Assembly: GCF_016862215.1 (NCBI RefSeq)
Contig: NZ_BOMN01000125.1
Location: forward strand, 1-64,000
Length of the DNA stretch: 64,000 nucleotides
Direction of reading: 5' to 3'
Origin: Winogradskya humida
GTDB lineage: Bacteria > Actinomycetota > Actinomycetes > Mycobacteriales > Micromonosporaceae
The notes under the pieces were generated by a model. The model saw only the letters and a program-made list of their open reading frames with translations, was not told the DNA's origin and searched no databases. The translations under genes were made by a program, and so were the position numbers. Within the stretch, counting starts at the first letter, position 1. Every line of letters begins with the position of its first letter. Shown here one piece after another: positions 27,001 through 39,058 of the stretch.

Positions 27001-30000
27001 AAGACGTCGGCGAGCAGACCGGTCCAGCTCGGGGCGGACGACTCCACGCCGAACGGCACGATGTTGAGGAACAGCCCGCGCATGCCCTCCGATCCGGCGC
27101 GCTCCGGACGGCCGTTGGTGGACATCCCGGTCGAGTACGCCTCACCGCCGGCCAGCCGGCCCATCAGGACGTGGTACGCCGTGAACAGCACCGTCCTGCG
27201 CGGCACCCCGGCCCGCGTGGCGAGCTCCTCGATGCCGCTCAGCAGCTCGTCGCCGAACGCGCGCAGGGCCTCGGTGGTGGACTTGTCGCCGTCCCCGGCC
27301 ACCGAGCGCGGGATGCGTACCGGCGGGAACGTCTCGATGATGTGGTCCCAGTAGGAGCGTGCGGCCGGGTCGTCGAGCGCGGCCCGTTCCAGCGCCACGT
27401 ACTCGGCGAAGCGCGGCCCCGGCGCTCCGGTGGCGGGCTCGTCCGCGCCGGTGAGCAGCGCGCGGTGCCGTTCGACGATCTCGGCGATCAGCGAGGTGAG
27501 GCTCCAGCCGTCCAGCACGGCGTGGCAGTCGGTGATGGTGAGCCGGTACTCGCGGGCGTTGAGGCGGTGGGCGTGCAGCCGGATCAGCGGCGGGACCGAC
27601 AGCTCGAACCAGTGCACCGACTCGGCCCGCACGTAGTCGCGGACAACCGCGGTCTGCGCGTCGTCGTCGAGCCCGCCGAGGTCGTCGACGCCGACCGGCA
27701 GTGCGGCCTCGTGGTGCACGAGTTGCAGCGGTTCCTCGTAGGCACTCCAGTCGAAGCCGGTACGCAGGATCTCGTACCGCCGGACCACGGCGTCGACGGC
27801 CTCCTGCAGTGCCGCGGCGTCGAACCCGGCGGGCTCCTGCACCCGGAAACTGGTGACGTTGTGGTACGCGCCCTTGCCCGCGTCGGCGAGCAGCTCGTAC
27901 AGCATGCCCTGCTGCATCCGGGTCAGCGGGTACGCGTCGTCGAGCCCCGCCGGCAGCCGGTCCCGGTCGGCCGCGGTGACCATCGAGAACCGGTCCACCG
28001 GCCCGTCGTGCCGATCGCCGTGGTCCACCTCCTCGTCCACCGCGCGGGCCAGGTCGCCGAGCGCCTGGTGTGCGAAGACGTCCCGCAGGCTGACCCGCAG
28101 GCCACGGCGTTCCGCGAGCCCGACCACGCGCAGCGCCAGGATCGAGTCGCCGCCGAGGTCGAAGAAGCGGTCCAGGATGCCGACCTGGTCCGCGTCGAGG
28201 GCCTCGCACCAGACGTCGGCCAGGATCCGCTCGGTCGGGGTGGCCGGGGGGACGTGCCGCCGGGCGGTGTCGAGGGCGGCGACCCGGCCGGTGGGCAGCG
28301 CGGCCCGGTCGACCTTGCCGTTCGCGGTCAGCGGCAGGCGGTTCAGGACGTTGAAGGCGGCGGGCACCATCGGCTCGGGCAGCCAGCCGAGCAGCCAGGC
28401 TCGCAGTTCGTCGCGCGACGGGCCGGCGGCGGCGTCCAGCACCAGGTAGGCGTCGAGGCGGTACTCGCCGGAACGCTCGCCGCGGGCCACCACGGCGGCC
28501 TGGGCGACGCCGGGGTGCCGCAGCAGCGCCGCTTCGACCTCGCCGAGCTCGATGCGGTGACCACGGATCTTGACCTGGTCGTCGGCGCGGCCCCGGAATT
28601 CGAGGTCGCCGTCGGAGGTCCAGCGGGCGCGGTCACCGGTGCGGTACATGCGGGCGCCGGGGGCGTACGGATCGGGCACGAAGCGGTCGGCGGTCAGTCC
28701 GGGGCGGCCGAGGTAGCCGCGGGCCAGGCCGGCGCCGCCGACGTACATCTCGCCGGTGACACCGATCGGGACCGGGCGCTGGTTGCGGTCCAGGACACGC
28801 ACGGTGAGGTCGCCGAGCGGGCGCCCGATCGGGGAGGTCGCGTCGGCGGTCAGGTCGGCGGCGGTGACCAGGCGCTGCGTGACGTGCACGGTGGTCTCGG
28901 TGATGCCGTACATGTTGACGAGCAGTACGCCGTCGCCCGCAGGGGTGCCGAGCCAGCCGTCGAGCTCGGGGACGTCGAGCTTCTCACCGCCGAGCACGAC
29001 CGTGCGTACGCCCAGCCCGGTCAAGGGTCGCTCCCCCAGCGCCGCCCGCAGGTTGCGGAACGCGCCCGGGGTCTGGCTCAGCACCGAGACCTGCTCGGCT
29101 TCGAGCAGGGCCGCGAAACGGTACGGGTCCCGCGCGGTCTCCCGGTCCACCAGCACCACCCGGCCGCCCCGGGTCAGCGCACCCCACAGCTCCCACACCG
29201 AGAAGTCGAACGCGTACGAGTGGAACAGGCTCCACACCCCACCCGCGGGCAGGTCCAGGGCGTCGTCGCAGGAGTCGAGCAGCCGGATCACCTGGCGGTG
29301 CGCGACGCACACGCCCTTGGGCCGGCCCGTGGACCCGGACGTGTAGATGACGTACGCGAGCCCGTCCGCCCCGGTGAGCGCACCAGGATCGCCGTCCGGC
29401 GCCGCCGCGATCGCCGGATCGTCCAGGAGCAGCAGATCATCGGGGTCGAGCGGCACCCGGTCCCCGAAGCCTGACGACACCACGGCGAGCCGTACCCCCG
29501 CGTCCCCGACCATGTATTCGAGGCGTTCCCGCGGGTGCTCCGGGTCGAGCGGCAGGTACGCGCCACCCGCCTTGAGGATGCCGAGCACCCCGACGGCGAG
29601 GTCGACGTCCCGGCTGACACACAGGCCGACGATCGTTTCCGGTCCCACTCCGGCGAGACGCAGCCGGTACGCGAGCCGGTTGGCGCGGCGGTTCAGCTCT
29701 GCATAGGAAACCCGATCAGCGCCCGCGGTGACGGCGACAGCGTCGGGGTGGGCGGCGGCGTGGCGCTCGAAGCGCTGGTGCAGCATGTCCGCCGACGGGT
29801 AGGAACGCGGCACCTCGGTCCAGCCCGCGAGCTGCCGCTCCTCGGCGGCGGGCAGCTCCAGCATGGACAGTGGCGCGTCGGGCCGGGTGGCGACCTGCTC
29901 CAGCAGCAGCCGGTACTGCGCCACCCAGCGGGCGACGGTCTCCGGCCGCCACAGCCCCGCCTTGTGGAAGAACGCGCCTGCCAGCCCACCGGCGCGCCGC

Positions 30001-31229
30001 GCGACCTGCAGGATCAGGTCGAACTTGACGGCGTCCAGGTCCAGGTCGAACCGCTCGCCGAGCACGTCACCGAGGCGCACCGGGCGGTCGTCGGTGTCGT
30101 CGTCGAGGCTGAACATGGTCCGGAACGGCGGCTGCGACGGGTCACGGCCGGGGCGCAGGGCGTTGATGACCTGCTCGTACGGGACGTCCTGGTGCTCGTA
30201 GGCCCCGAGCGCGTCGTCGCGTACCCGGCCGAGCAGCTCACCGAACGACGGATCGCCAGACAGGTCCGCGCGCAGGACGAGGGTGTTGACGAAGAACCCG
30301 ATCAGGTTCTCCACCTCGGGCCGGTCGCGTCCCGCGACGGGGGTGCCGATGCCGAAGTCGTGCTGGCCGCTGAGCCGGGCCAGCAGCACCTGGTACGCGG
30401 CGGCCAGCGTCATGTAGAGCGTCGCGCCGTGCGCCCGGCCGACGCGTTCCAGCCCGGCGAGCAGCTCCGCGTCGAGGGTGAACTCCTGCGCCCCGCCGGC
30501 CCACGAGCTGCCGGGTGCCCCGGACCGGTCGGCGGGCAGATCGAGGGCCGGCACCCCGGTGAGCCGGTCCCGCCAGTAGCCGAGGTCCCCGGCGAGCCGG
30601 TCACCGGTCAGCTCCCGGCGCTGCCACGCGGCGAAGTCGGCGTAGCGCACCGGCAGCTCCGCGAGCTCCTCGCCGGCGTAGAGGGCCTCGATCTCGCGGA
30701 CCAGAACGCCCATCGACCAGCCGTCCGCGACGATGTGGTGGACGCTGACCTGCACAACGTGCTCGCCGGCGCCGAGCCGCCAGACCACGACCCGGAACAG
30801 CGGGCCTGCGGACAGGTCGAACGGGAGCCGGGCCTGCGCCGCGGCGAGCTCGCCGACGGTGTCCGGGCGGTCCGACAGGTCGGCGACGGTGATGCCGTAC
30901 CAGCCGGGGTCGATGTCCTGGCGCACCTCGCCGTCCTCCAGGGAGAACCGGGTCCGCAGTACGTCGTGCCGGGCGACCAGGGTGTCGAACGCGGCGGACA
31001 GCCGGTCGAGGTCCAGCGCGCCGGTGAGCCGCCACGCGACCGGGACGGTGTACGCGGGCCCGGAACCCTCGAGGCGGTCGAGGAACATCAGCCGGGCCTG
31101 GCCGAACGAGACGGGAAGCCCGCGGGTGGCCGTGCCCCGGGTCATCGGCTGCGCGGGTGACTGCGGCTCGATGCGTCCGGCCAGCCGCCTGCTGAGCAGC
31201 TCGCGTTGCGCGGTGGTGAGGACGGTCAT
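24078..31229 (-). CDS. NRPS3: C-A-T-C-A-T-TE, terminal synthetase
   Basis: 2383 residues. Module 6: LCL-like C domain (HHIVADGWS about 168), A domain ([11 protein letters not shown] about 631; by-eye code DFWSVGMVHK, close to the Thr code), carrier with GGDSI (about 1026). Module 7: an atypical C domain starting [13 protein letters not shown], with CHAVLDGWS (about 1236) in place of HHxxxDG but keeping the catalytic second His; A domain (YTSGSTG about 1676; code DAFFLGGFFK, aliphatic-like); carrier GGHSL (about 2061); thioesterase with GWSMGG (about 2196) and a C-terminal His in GTHRSMM. The thioesterase releases or cyclises the product. ATG 31229 overlaps the NRPS2 stop and its own stop overlaps the P450 start. 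No epimerase or methyltransferase is present. Confidence 0.92.
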   Translation of the reverse strand: MTVLTTAQRELLSRRLAGRIEPQSPAQPMTRGTATRGLPVSFGQARLMFLDRLEGSGPAYTVPVAWRLTGALDLDRLSAAFDTLVARHDVLRTRFSLEDGEVRQDIDPGWYGITVADLSDRPDTVGELAAAQARLPFDLSAGPLFRVVVWRLGAGEHVVQVSVHHIVADGWSMGVLVREIEALYAGEELAELPVRYADFAAWQRRELTGDRLAGDLGYWRDRLTGVPALDLPADRSGAPGSSWAGGAQEFTLDAELLAGLERVGRAHGATLYMTLAAAYQVLLARLSGQHDFGIGTPVAGRDRPEVENLIGFFVNTLVLRADLSGDPSFGELLGRVRDDALGAYEHQDVPYEQVINALRPGRDPSQPPFRTMFSLDDDTDDRPVRLGDVLGERFDLDLDAVKFDLILQVARRAGGLAGAFFHKAGLWRPETVARWVAQYRLLLEQVATRPDAPLSMLELPAAEERQLAGWTEVPRSYPSADMLHQRFERHAAAHPDAVAVTAGADRVSYAELNRRANRLAYRLRLAGVGPETIVGLCVSRDVDLAVGVLGILKAGGAYLPLDPEHPRERLEYMVGDAGVRLAVVSSGFGDRVPLDPDDLLLLDDPAIAAAPDGDPGALTGADGLAYVIYTSGSTGRPKGVCVAHRQVIRLLDSCDDALDLPAGGVWSLFHSYAFDFSVWELWGALTRGGRVVLVDRETARDPYRFAALLEAEQVSVLSQTPGAFRNLRAALGERPLTGLGVRTVVLGGEKLDVPELDGWLGTPAGDGVLLVNMYGITETTVHVTQRLVTAADLTADATSPIGRPLGDLTVRVLDRNQRPVPIGVTGEMYVGGAGLARGYLGRPGLTADRFVPDPYAPGARMYRTGDRARWTSDGDLEFRGRADDQVKIRGHRIELGEVEAALLRHPGVAQAAVVARGERSGEYRLDAYLVLDAAAGPSRDELRAWLLGWLPEPMVPAAFNVLNRLPLTANGKVDRAALPTGRVAALDTARRHVPPATPTERILADVWCEALDADQVGILDRFFDLGGDSILALRVVGLAERRGLRVSLRDVFAHQALGDLARAVDEEVDHGDRHDGPVDRFSMVTAADRDRLPAGLDDAYPLTRMQQGMLYELLADAGKGAYHNVTSFRVQEPAGFDAAALQEAVDAVVRRYEILRTGFDWSAYEEPLQLVHHEAALPVGVDDLGGLDDDAQTAVVRDYVRAESVHWFELSVPPLIRLHAHRLNAREYRLTITDCHAVLDGWSLTSLIAEIVERHRALLTGADEPATGAPGPRFAEYVALERAALDDPAARSYWDHIIETFPPVRIPRSVAGDGDKSTTEALRAFGDELLSGIEELATRAGVPRRTVLFTAYHVLMGRLAGGEAYSTGMSTNGRPERAGSEGMRGLFLNIVPFGVESSAPSWTGLLADVFTAEQELMPHRRYPLAELQKGRWAGEVLVDTAFNYVHFHGLDTEHKQEIEEIARTNFGLMVTTGPGGVSFEADAGRMSAAQVESLADDFVTLLADMVRHPDRRPVPALDADPVTARPASRHDDRSVVEIFDGYAASQPDRVALRTDEGCLTYAELRERADRIARYLLAAGTVPEDVVGLCAQRSVELIAGVLGILKAGAAYLPLDPRDPSRRLDALIADTGARIVLAQPQWTTAVTAGHIVALDDNIDGPARTLPAPDADQVACVLYTSGSTGRPKGTALAHRALADSLVEQEVLGLSGDETVLHLSSFSWDAAVFEIFGPLLHGGTCALYPDAPITPDGIVAAIDRHHVTTAFLTTTLFNLVTEERLDDLGGLRRILLGGEAASPTHLRDLRARWPELAIINGYGPVETMFFATAHEVNDVPQDAISVPIGRPLARTAVLVLDDELRPVPVGVTGEIHLGGDAAARGYVGLPALTADRLRPDPAGGGRRLYRTGDRGRWRADGELDFGGRIDGQVKIRGRRIEPGEIEAVLSGRPDVAMAAVVIHTSGDARLVAYVVPVGDTPPDAAELRRYLRDRLPAYLVPAAYVVMRELPMTANQKLDRNALPAPDSYADDDRPYAEPRTETERLLAKLWTEALKLDRVGINDDFFDLGGHSLAVVRLAARACDQGIAIGVADILENPTVASLAAAVDRRTGGGQEHTRRAGDGLVMLREGTGDPLFCVHPSGGSVAWYLPLAQHVTTGRPVIGIQARGMDGGTDADTMTGLAADYVRQIRAYRPSGPYTLTGWSMGGTIAQEMAIQLTAAGAEVAPLLLLEPAAPDEAGMFTVTEALDLLDRAVTMRAAIRELAPGTPARLSQERELVATLLAAGVNEAEAQLGADWPVGMWTALLRASATYRPVEYHGPVHLVVTAEALTAGPGRPSVVAPAGYATYERECRRMFPGDLTVHHLPGTHRSMMTAPEVAAVAELIGEIA

Positions 31230-34200
31230 GCGATTTCCTCCAGCTTCCGGGCGAGCCTGGCGATCGTGCGGGCCTCGAAGAAGGCGCGCAGCGTGAGGCG
31301 TACGCCGATGCGGTCGCGCAGCCGGGAGATGACCCGGAGCGCGGTGAGCGAGTGGCCGCCGAGCGCGAAGAAGTCGTCGTCGACGCCGAGGTCGCCCCGG
31401 TCGAGCAGGTCCTCCCACACCTCGGCGAGGACCTTCTCGGTCGTGGTGCGCGGCGCGACGTACTCGCGGGCCGGTGCCGCGGCGGCGATCTCGGGCAGCG
31501 CGGCCCGGTCGACCTTCCCGTTGCCCAGCAGCGGCAACTCGGGCGCCACGAGCAGGTCGGCGGGCACCATCGCGTGGGGCAGCCGCTCCTCGAGATGGGC
31601 GCGCAGGGCGGCGGTGGTGAGCCCGGGGCCGGCCTGGGCGTACCCGGCGAGTTTCCATCCACCGGCACCGTCGGGGCGGGCGAGCACCGCGGCGCCCCCG
31701 ACCCCGGGGCAGGCCGCGAGCGCCGCCTCCACCTCGGCGGGCTCGACGCGGACCCCGCGCACCTTGACCTGCCGGTCGAGCCGGCCCCGGAACTCCAGGG
31801 TGCCATCCGCAAGACAGCGGGCGGCGTCTCCGGTGCGGTAGAGGCGGGTGCCGTCCGGGGCGGGCACGAAGGACGCGGCGGTCGCCCCGGGACGGTTCTG
31901 GTAGCCGCGGGCGACCCCGGCACCGCCGATGAAGATCTCGCCGAACACGCCGGCCGGGACCGGCCGCATCCCCCGATCGAGGATCTGCACGGTCGTGCCG
32001 GGCATCGGGCGGCCGATCGGCACCCGGTCGTGCTCCGCCGCCGGGTCGAGGTCGTGGACCGTGGTCGTGATGGTGGCCTCGGTCGGGCCGTACTGGTTGA
32101 CGACCCGCCGCAGGCCCGGCAGCGCCCGGTGGAGCTTGGTGAGCAGGCCGGGCGTGCAGGCCTCGCCGCTCACCGTCAGCAGGCGCAGGCCGGGCAGCTG
32201 GCCGGCGGTGAGGTCGCCGCCGTCGAGCAGGTGGTGCAGCAGCGACGGCACGATGCTGAGGATCGCCGTCGGCGCGGGTCGCCCGGCGAGGTCGGTGCCG
32301 AGCGTGGACAGATCGGACTGCTCAGCCATCAGCACGGTGGCGCCGACGGTCAGCGGCCCGACGCAGTCCCGCAGGAACGCGTCGAACGACGGGGTGGCCC
32401 GTTGCAGGACGACGTCCGCGCCGCCGAGGCGGTAATGCTTCAGGATCGTCTCCAGGTACGCCGCCACGTTGCCGAAGTCGGTCAGCACTCCTTTCGGGCG
32501 ACCGGTCGAGCCGGAGGTGTACGTGACGTAGGCGAGGTGATCGGGGCGGATGTCCACGGTGGGGGCGCTCTGGGCGTACCCCTCAAGGCTTGTCATTGTT
32601 CGGGGGGTGACCAGGAGCTGGGCGTCGGAGTCCTCGCGCAGCTCGGCGATCCGCCGGGCCGGCAGGTCCGGGTCGAGGGCGACGAACGCCGCGCCGGCCT
32701 TCCAGATCCCCAGCACCGCGACCAGCGTGTCCGCGCCGCGGGGCAGCCGCAGCCCGACCCGGCACTCCGGTCCTGCGCCGTGCGCGAGCAGGTAGTGCCC
32801 GAGCTGGTTGGCGCGTCCGTCGAGCTCGGCGTAGGTGAGGGTCGCGTCGGCGGCGATCACCGCGGTGGCGTGCGGGGTGAGCCGGACCTGCTCGGTGAGC
32901 GTGTCCAGGAGCAGGGTGGACTGTCGCGGGGGTGATGCCGTGACAGCGCTCGGGAACAGGTCACCCAGCCGGGTCGCGGGGTGGTCCACGATCACGGCGA
33001 GCAGCTGCCGGTAGGCGCCGGCCATCCGCTCGGCCGTCGCGGTGTCGAGGATGTCGGTGCTGTAGTCGAGGCTCCCGGCGAGCCCGTCCGGGCCGTGCAC
33101 CATTTCGAGGGTCAGGTCCAGCTTCGCGGCACGGCGGTCCAGCGGCACCGCCGGCCCGGTGGCGGATCCGAGATCCAGCTCGCCCAGGGTCCAGTCGTTG
33201 AACGTGAACATCGTCTGGAACAGCGGCGACCGGGCCAGGTCGCGGTCCGGGTGCAGGGCCTCGACCAGCTTCCCGAAGGGCACCGCCTGATGACGGTACG
33301 CGTCCAGCGCCCGGTCACGCACCCGGTCGAGCAGCTCCCCGAACGCGGGGTCGCCACCGAGATCGGCCCGCATCACCAGCGTGTCCAGGAAGAACCCGAC
33401 GACGTCGCGGATCTCCGCCCGGCCCCGGCCCGCGACCGGCGTGCCGACCCCGAAGTCGTCCTGCCCGGTCCAGCGCCCGAGCAGCGCCTGGAACCCCGCG
33501 AGCAGCGTCATGTAGAGCGTCGCGCCGTGCTCCCGGCCCAGCTTCTCCAGCCCGGCCGCCACCTCGGGGGCGACGGTGAACTCGCAGGTGCCACCCTCGC
33601 CGGTGCGGCGCGCGGGCCGCGGGTGGTCGGCGGGGAGCTCCAGGTCGGGCAGTGCGGCGAGCCGGTCGCGCCAGTAGTCCAGGTCCGCCGTCGCACGGTC
33701 CCCGGTCAGCTCGCCGGCCTGCCACGCGGCGTAGTCGGCGTAGCGGACGGGCGGGGCCGGGAGGTCCGCGCCGCCGTAGAGGGCCTGGAGGTCGTTGATG
33801 AGGACGCCGAGGGACCAGCCGTCGGCGACGCTGTGGTGCATCGCGAGGAGCAGGACGTGCTCGTCGTCGCGTACCTGCCAGAGGACGGCCCGGAAGAGGT
33901 TGCCCGCGGTCAGGTCGAACGGCGTCCTGGCAGCGTTCTCGGCTGCCTGCACTGCTTCGGCGAGGGTGGGCGCGGTGTGCCGGGTCAGGCCGGTCCAGCC
34001 GGGTTCGAGGTCCTGGCGCACCTCGCCGTCGGTGAGCGTGAAGCGGGTACGCAGCGCGTCGTGCCGGGCCACCAGGATGTCGAGCGCGGTGGCGAGGCGG
34101 GCAGGGTCGAGCGGGCCGGTGAGGTGCCAGGCCACCGGGATGATGTACGCCGCCCCGGCGTCCTCCAGGCGGTCCAGGAACACCAGCCGCGCCTGGCCCG

Positions 34201-37200
34201 AGGTGACCGGCAGCCCGGTCGTCGCGGTGCCGCGGACGATCTCACCGGTCACCGGGGATGCGTCGTCGAGGAGCCGGGCGAGCGCGGCGACCGTCCGGGT
34301 GGCGAAGAGGTCGCGGAACGAGATCTCCCGGCCGGTGCGGGCGGCGATGGCGCTGACCACGCGGATGGCGAGCAGCGAGTGGCCGCCGAGGTCGAAGAAG
34401 TCGTCGTCGGTGCCGGGTTCGGGGATGCCCAGGACGTCCGCCCAGACCTCGGCCACGGCGTGTTCCATCGGGGTTCCGGGGGCCCGGCGGTTCTTGGTCG
34501 GCGTGGGTGTGGGCTCGGGTAGTGCCGCGCGGTCGACCTTGCCGTTGGCGGTGATCGGGAGGGCGGCGAGGATCTGGACGGTGGCGGGCACCATGTACGC
34601 GGGGAGCTGCTGGGCCACGAAGCCGCGCAGGTCACCGGGCTCCTGGTCGGCTATGGCGTATGCGGCCAGGGAGAGGGTGCCGGCGCGGTCCGGGCGGGCC
34701 ACGACGACGGCGTCGCGGACGGCGGGGTGGCGGCGGATTGCCGCTTCGATCTCGCCGAGCTCCACGCGGAAGCCGCGGATCTTCACCTGGCCGTCGGCGC
34801 GGCCGATGAACTCGAGGGCTCCCGTCCTGTTCCAGCGGACCAGGTCGCCGGTGCGGTAGAGCCGGCCGCCGGGCTCGCCGAAGGGGTCGGGCACGAAGGA
34901 CGAAGCGGTGCGGGCCGCCGCGCCGAGGTAGCCGCGGGCCAGGCCGGGGCCGCCGAGCAGCAGCTCACCGGTCACGCCTTCAGGCACCAGTCGCAATTGA
35001 TCATCGACCACGTAGGCGGTCGTGTTGGCCAGCGGCCGCCCGATCGGCACCCGCGCCACGTGGTCGGTGACCGGCCGCTCGCTCGGCTCCTGCGCCGCGG
35101 GGTCGGTGACCGGCTGCTCGCTCGGCTCCTGCGCCGCGGGGTCGGTGACCGGCTGCCAGGTGGCGAACGTCGCTGCTTCGGAGGGGCCGTACATGTGCAG
35201 GAGGGCGCCGGCACGGGCGCGGTGGGCGATGGCGTTCACCGCGGTCGGGTCGGCGGCCTCGCCACCGAACAGGACGTGGCGCAGGCTGTCGAACGCGTCG
35301 GGGCGCTCCCGGACCACCTGGTTGAACAGGGCGGTGGTGAGGAACAGCGTGGTGATCCCGTGGCGGGCGAGGTGTGCGGTGAGCGCGGCGGGTGACAGCA
35401 CCACGTCGGGCGGGGTGACGACGACGGTGGCGCCGGCGACCAGGGGCGCCCACAGCTCGAACGCGGCGGCGTCGAAGACCGGGTTGGCGGCGAAGGCGAC
35501 CCGGTCGCCGGGGCCGAGGTCCGCGTATCCGCCCTCGCGCACGGTCCGGACCGCTGCCCGGTGGGTGATGCCGATGCCCTTGGGTCGGCCGGTCGAGCCG
35601 GAGGTGTAGACGATGTACGCGAGGTTGTCCGGGTGCACGCCTGCGTCGAACGCCGCCGCAGCGGGATATTCGGCCGTGGGGTCGACGATCCGGCAGCCGT
35701 CGGCGCGGCCTTCCACGGTGATGAGCAGGTCGGCGTTGCAGTCGGTCATCATGATCCGGGTACGCGCGGCCGGCTGCGCGGTGTCCAGCGGCAGGTACGC
35801 GCCACCGGCCTCGAGCACCGCGAGCTGCGCGACGACAAGCTCCGCCGAGCGCGGCAGGCTCACCGCGACCACCGTCTCCGGCCCGACGCCGAGGCCGCGA
35901 AGGTGCGCGGCGAGCCGGTGCGCCCGCTCGAGCATCCCGGCATACGACCAGACGCGCTCGCCGTCGACGATCGCCGGGCCGTCGCCTGTGACGAGCTGGT
36001 GCAGGCAGAGCTCGGGTAGCCGCGGCCGGTCCGCCGTGCCGAGGCTCAGCAAGCGGTCGCGGTCGCCGGCGCCGAGAGCTTCCTCTCCGTCGAGCAGGCG
36101 CCGGAAGCCGTCGGCGAGCCGCTCCACCGTGGAGTCGTCGAACAGGTCGGTGGCGTACTCGAAGAGGCCCGAGAGCGTGCCGTCCGGGCCGCGATCGATG
36201 AACAGCGTGAGATCACACTTCGCGGTGCGCCAGCCGACCGGCACCTCGGTCACAGTCGTCCCGGGCAGCCGCAGCGCGGTCTCCCCCGTGTCACGCAGGG
36301 CGAACATCGCCTGGAAGACAGGCGTACGGCTCGCATCGCGTACCGGCCGCAGATCCTCGACCACCCGCTCGAACGGCAGATCCTGGTGCTCCTGCGCGGT
36401 GAGCACAGCCTCGCGGACCCGGTCGATCAGCTCGCCGCGCGCCGGGTTACCCGTCAGGTCGGCCCGGATCGCGAGCGTGTTGACGAAGAAGCCGACGACG
36501 TCCTCGGTCTCGGGGCGCGACCGGCCCGCGGCGGGCGTACCGATGGCGAAGTCCTGCTGGCCGCTCCACCGGCCGAGCAGCACCTGGAACGCCGCGAGCA
36601 GCACGGTGTGGACGGTGGTGGCGTGTTCCTGGGCGATCCGGGTCAGCGCCGGGACCACGTCGGCGGGCAGCTCGAAGCGGTGGGTGGCGCCGGCGCTGCC
36701 GAGCACGGTGGGCCGCTGCCTGTCGGTGGGCAGTTCCAGCGCGGGTACGCCGCCCAGCACGCCACGCCAGTGCGCCAGCTCCCGCTCCTCGCGCTCCGGG
36801 GTGAGTTCGGCGCGCTGCCACGCCACGAAGTCCTGGTAGGAGGAGGCGGGAGCGGGGGTGAGCACGCCGGCGTAGAGGTTGCCGAGTTCCTGGGCGATCA
36901 GGCCGAGCGACCAGCCGTCCGCGACCACGTGATGCAGCACCAACAACAACACGTCGTGCTCCGGCAGACGGAACAGCACGGCTCGCCACAGCGGCCCGGC
37001 GGCCAGGGCGAACGGGCGGCGCAGCTCGTCAGTGGCCAGCTCGCCGGTCCACTCGTCGTGGTCGGCGCGGCGCAGGTCCACCGCGGGGGTCTCCTCGACG
37101 ACCGGCTCGACCTGCCCGGCGACGACCGGGAAGCGGGTGCGCAGCGCGTCATGCCGGGCGGCGAGCCGTTCCAGCGCGCGCCGCAGGCCGGTCTCGTCGA

Positions 37201-39058
37201 GCCGCCCCTCGATCCGCCAGGCCACCGGGATCACGTAGGCGGGGCTGTCCGGCTCGAGGTGCTGCAGAAACAGCAACCGATCCTGACCGGAGGAGGTACG
37301 CGGACCAGCGCCCTCCACCACCTCGGCGGCAGCGGCAACCGGCGCAGCCCTGGTAGCGAGCGTCTCCACGGTCAGGCCGTCGAACAGCTCGCGGACGGTG
37401 AGGTCGACGCCCACCTCCTCGCGCAGCCGGGCGATCAGGCGCACGGCGAGCAGCGAATGGCCACCCAGCTCGAAGAACGTGTCGTCGATCCCGACCGCGC
37501 CGATGCCGAGCACCGACGCGTACACCGCGGCGATCCGTTCCTGCGCCGGCGTCTGTGGTGCGCGGTAGGCGGTGGCGATCTCGGGGCGTTGCGGGGCGGG
37601 CAGCGCCTTACGGTCCAGTTTGCCGTTCGGGGTCAGCGGCAGCTCGTCCAGCGCCACGAACGTCGACGGGATCATGTAGGAGGGCAGCCGGTCGGCGAGG
37701 CGGTCCCGCAGCTCGTTCAGGTCGAGGCCCGCGCCGACGACGTACGCGATGAGGCGCACCTCGGCAGCGGACCCGGCCGCCACGACGACCGCGGCACGGA
37801 CCCCGGGCTGCTCGCCGAGAACGGCCTGGATCTCGCCGGGCTCGACCCGGTTGCCGCCGAGCTTGAGCTGCTCGTCGACGCGGCCCAGGCAGTCGACCAC
37901 CCCGGGGCTGTGCCAGGCGGACAGGTCGCCGGACGCGTACATCCGGGTGCCGGGCTCGCCGTAGGGGTCGGGCCGGAACCGGTCCGCGGTGAGCCCGGGC
38001 CGGCCGAGATAGCCACGGGCCAGCTGGACGCCCGCCAGGTACAGCTCGCCGGAGCGTTCGGCGGGCCGCAGCTCGTCGTCGAGGATGTGCAGCTGGGTGT
38101 TCGCGACGGCGGACCCGATCGGGACGCGCGGGCCGGTCCAGCCGGGCTCGCAGTGCCAGGCGCTGACCTCGATCGACGCCTCGGTCGGACCGTAGAGGTT
38201 GTGCAGGTCCACGTCGGGCAGCAGCCGCATCAGCCGCTCGGCCAGGTCGACCGGCAGGGCCTCGCCGCTGGTCATCACGCGGCGCAGGCTGTGGCACCGC
38301 TCGACGCCGGGCTCGCCGGTGAACATCGCCAGCATGGTCGGGATGAAGTGCACGGTGGTGATCTCGCGGGAGCGGATGAGGTCGAGGAGGTAGCGGCTGT
38401 CGCGGTGGCCACCGGGGCGGGCGATCACGAGCCGGGCGCCGGCGATGAGCGGCCAGAACAGTTCGTAGACCGAGACGTCGAACGCGTACGGCGTCTTCTG
38501 CACCACCCGTTCGTCGGGGGTCATGCCGTACTCGTTCTGACCCCAGCGCAGCCGGTTGACGACGCCGCGGTGCTCGACCACCACGCCCTTGGGCAGCCCG
38601 GTCGAGCCGGACGTGAACATGACGTACGCGGTGTTGCGGTCGCTCAGCACGGCCGGTTCCAGCACGTCCGGCTCGTCGGCCGTGTCCGCCGTGGTCAGCT
38701 CGGTGAGGCCGGGCAGGCCCAGGTCGCGGTCCATGCCGGGGCCGCGGAGCAGCGCCACCGCGCCGGCGGATTCCGTCATGTAGCTCAGCCGGTCGGTCGG
38801 CAGTTCGAGATCCAGCGGGAGGTACGCTGCCCCGCTCTTGAGGATGCCGATCAGCCCGACGACGAGGTCCAGGGAACGTTGCGCTGCGAACGCGACCACC
38901 GTCTCGGGACCGGCCCCACGGCGGCGCAGCGCGTTCGCCAGGCGGTTGGCGCGCAGGTCCATCTCCCGGTACGTCAGCTGCGTACCGTCGAATTCCAGGG
39001 CAATCGCGTCCGGGGTGCGCCTGGCCTGCGCCTCGATCAGCTCATGGATGGTCTTCAC
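31226..39058 (-). CDS. NRPS2: A-T-C-A-T-C-A-T, begins without a C domain
   Basis: 2610 residues. The protein starts directly with an adenylation domain ([11 protein letters not shown] about 151; by-eye code DVYHMSLIEK, Ser-like) and carrier (GGHSLL about 534). Module 4 has a C domain (HHVVADGWS about 713), an A domain (about 1153; code DAFFLGMTFK, aliphatic-like) with a 13-residue tandem duplication at about 1301-1332, and a carrier (about 1559). Module 5 has a C domain (HHSVADGWS about 1744), an A domain (about 2182) with the unusual [12 protein letters not shown] and code DARSTSQITK, and a carrier (about 2570). GTG 39058 overlaps the NRPS1 stop (GTGA). An A-T start is normally the mark of an initiation module, which conflicts with its middle place in the operon. 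Confidence 0.92.
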   Translation of the reverse strand: MKTIHELIEAQARRTPDAIALEFDGTQLTYREMDLRANRLANALRRRGAGPETVVAFAAQRSLDLVVGLIGILKSGAAYLPLDLELPTDRLSYMTESAGAVALLRGPGMDRDLGLPGLTELTTADTADEPDVLEPAVLSDRNTAYVMFTSGSTGLPKGVVVEHRGVVNRLRWGQNEYGMTPDERVVQKTPYAFDVSVYELFWPLIAGARLVIARPGGHRDSRYLLDLIRSREITTVHFIPTMLAMFTGEPGVERCHSLRRVMTSGEALPVDLAERLMRLLPDVDLHNLYGPTEASIEVSAWHCEPGWTGPRVPIGSAVANTQLHILDDELRPAERSGELYLAGVQLARGYLGRPGLTADRFRPDPYGEPGTRMYASGDLSAWHSPGVVDCLGRVDEQLKLGGNRVEPGEIQAVLGEQPGVRAAVVVAAGSAAEVRLIAYVVGAGLDLNELRDRLADRLPSYMIPSTFVALDELPLTPNGKLDRKALPAPQRPEIATAYRAPQTPAQERIAAVYASVLGIGAVGIDDTFFELGGHSLLAVRLIARLREEVGVDLTVRELFDGLTVETLATRAAPVAAAAEVVEGAGPRTSSGQDRLLFLQHLEPDSPAYVIPVAWRIEGRLDETGLRRALERLAARHDALRTRFPVVAGQVEPVVEETPAVDLRRADHDEWTGELATDELRRPFALAAGPLWRAVLFRLPEHDVLLLVLHHVVADGWSLGLIAQELGNLYAGVLTPAPASSYQDFVAWQRAELTPEREERELAHWRGVLGGVPALELPTDRQRPTVLGSAGATHRFELPADVVPALTRIAQEHATTVHTVLLAAFQVLLGRWSGQQDFAIGTPAAGRSRPETEDVVGFFVNTLAIRADLTGNPARGELIDRVREAVLTAQEHQDLPFERVVEDLRPVRDASRTPVFQAMFALRDTGETALRLPGTTVTEVPVGWRTAKCDLTLFIDRGPDGTLSGLFEYATDLFDDSTVERLADGFRRLLDGEEALGAGDRDRLLSLGTADRPRLPELCLHQLVTGDGPAIVDGERVWSYAGMLERAHRLAAHLRGLGVGPETVVAVSLPRSAELVVAQLAVLEAGGAYLPLDTAQPAARTRIMMTDCNADLLITVEGRADGCRIVDPTAEYPAAAAFDAGVHPDNLAYIVYTSGSTGRPKGIGITHRAAVRTVREGGYADLGPGDRVAFAANPVFDAAAFELWAPLVAGATVVVTPPDVVLSPAALTAHLARHGITTLFLTTALFNQVVRERPDAFDSLRHVLFGGEAADPTAVNAIAHRARAGALLHMYGPSEAATFATWQPVTDPAAQEPSEQPVTDPAAQEPSERPVTDHVARVPIGRPLANTTAYVVDDQLRLVPEGVTGELLLGGPGLARGYLGAAARTASSFVPDPFGEPGGRLYRTGDLVRWNRTGALEFIGRADGQVKIRGFRVELGEIEAAIRRHPAVRDAVVVARPDRAGTLSLAAYAIADQEPGDLRGFVAQQLPAYMVPATVQILAALPITANGKVDRAALPEPTPTPTKNRRAPGTPMEHAVAEVWADVLGIPEPGTDDDFFDLGGHSLLAIRVVSAIAARTGREISFRDLFATRTVAALARLLDDASPVTGEIVRGTATTGLPVTSGQARLVFLDRLEDAGAAYIIPVAWHLTGPLDPARLATALDILVARHDALRTRFTLTDGEVRQDLEPGWTGLTRHTAPTLAEAVQAAENAARTPFDLTAGNLFRAVLWQVRDDEHVLLLAMHHSVADGWSLGVLINDLQALYGGADLPAPPVRYADYAAWQAGELTGDRATADLDYWRDRLAALPDLELPADHPRPARRTGEGGTCEFTVAPEVAAGLEKLGREHGATLYMTLLAGFQALLGRWTGQDDFGVGTPVAGRGRAEIRDVVGFFLDTLVMRADLGGDPAFGELLDRVRDRALDAYRHQAVPFGKLVEALHPDRDLARSPLFQTMFTFNDWTLGELDLGSATGPAVPLDRRAAKLDLTLEMVHGPDGLAGSLDYSTDILDTATAERMAGAYRQLLAVIVDHPATRLGDLFPSAVTASPPRQSTLLLDTLTEQVRLTPHATAVIAADATLTYAELDGRANQLGHYLLAHGAGPECRVGLRLPRGADTLVAVLGIWKAGAAFVALDPDLPARRIAELREDSDAQLLVTPRTMTSLEGYAQSAPTVDIRPDHLAYVTYTSGSTGRPKGVLTDFGNVAAYLETILKHYRLGGADVVLQRATPSFDAFLRDCVGPLTVGATVLMAEQSDLSTLGTDLAGRPAPTAILSIVPSLLHHLLDGGDLTAGQLPGLRLLTVSGEACTPGLLTKLHRALPGLRRVVNQYGPTEATITTTVHDLDPAAEHDRVPIGRPMPGTTVQILDRGMRPVPAGVFGEIFIGGAGVARGYQNRPGATAASFVPAPDGTRLYRTGDAARCLADGTLEFRGRLDRQVKVRGVRVEPAEVEAALAACPGVGGAAVLARPDGAGGWKLAGYAQAGPGLTTAALRAHLEERLPHAMVPADLLVAPELPLLGNGKVDRAALPEIAAAAPAREYVAPRTTTEKVLAEVWEDLLDRGDLGVDDDFFALGGHSLTALRVISRLRDRIGVRLTLRAFFEARTIARLARKLEEIA
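35062..35155 (-). repeat. 39-bp tandem duplication inside the module 4 A domain
   Basis: Two near-identical 39-bp copies (35062-35100 and 35101-35139, one mismatch) and 16 bp of a third encode [12 protein letters not shown]-type repeats between the A5 (YGPSE) and A6 (PIGRP) regions. The frame is kept. The other A domains in the operon lack it. Confidence 0.9.

Noticed and set aside
24786-29474. 1562-residue plus-strand frame across NRPS3
   Set aside because: Shadow of the NRPS gene on the other strand, with low-complexity composition and no recognisable domain.
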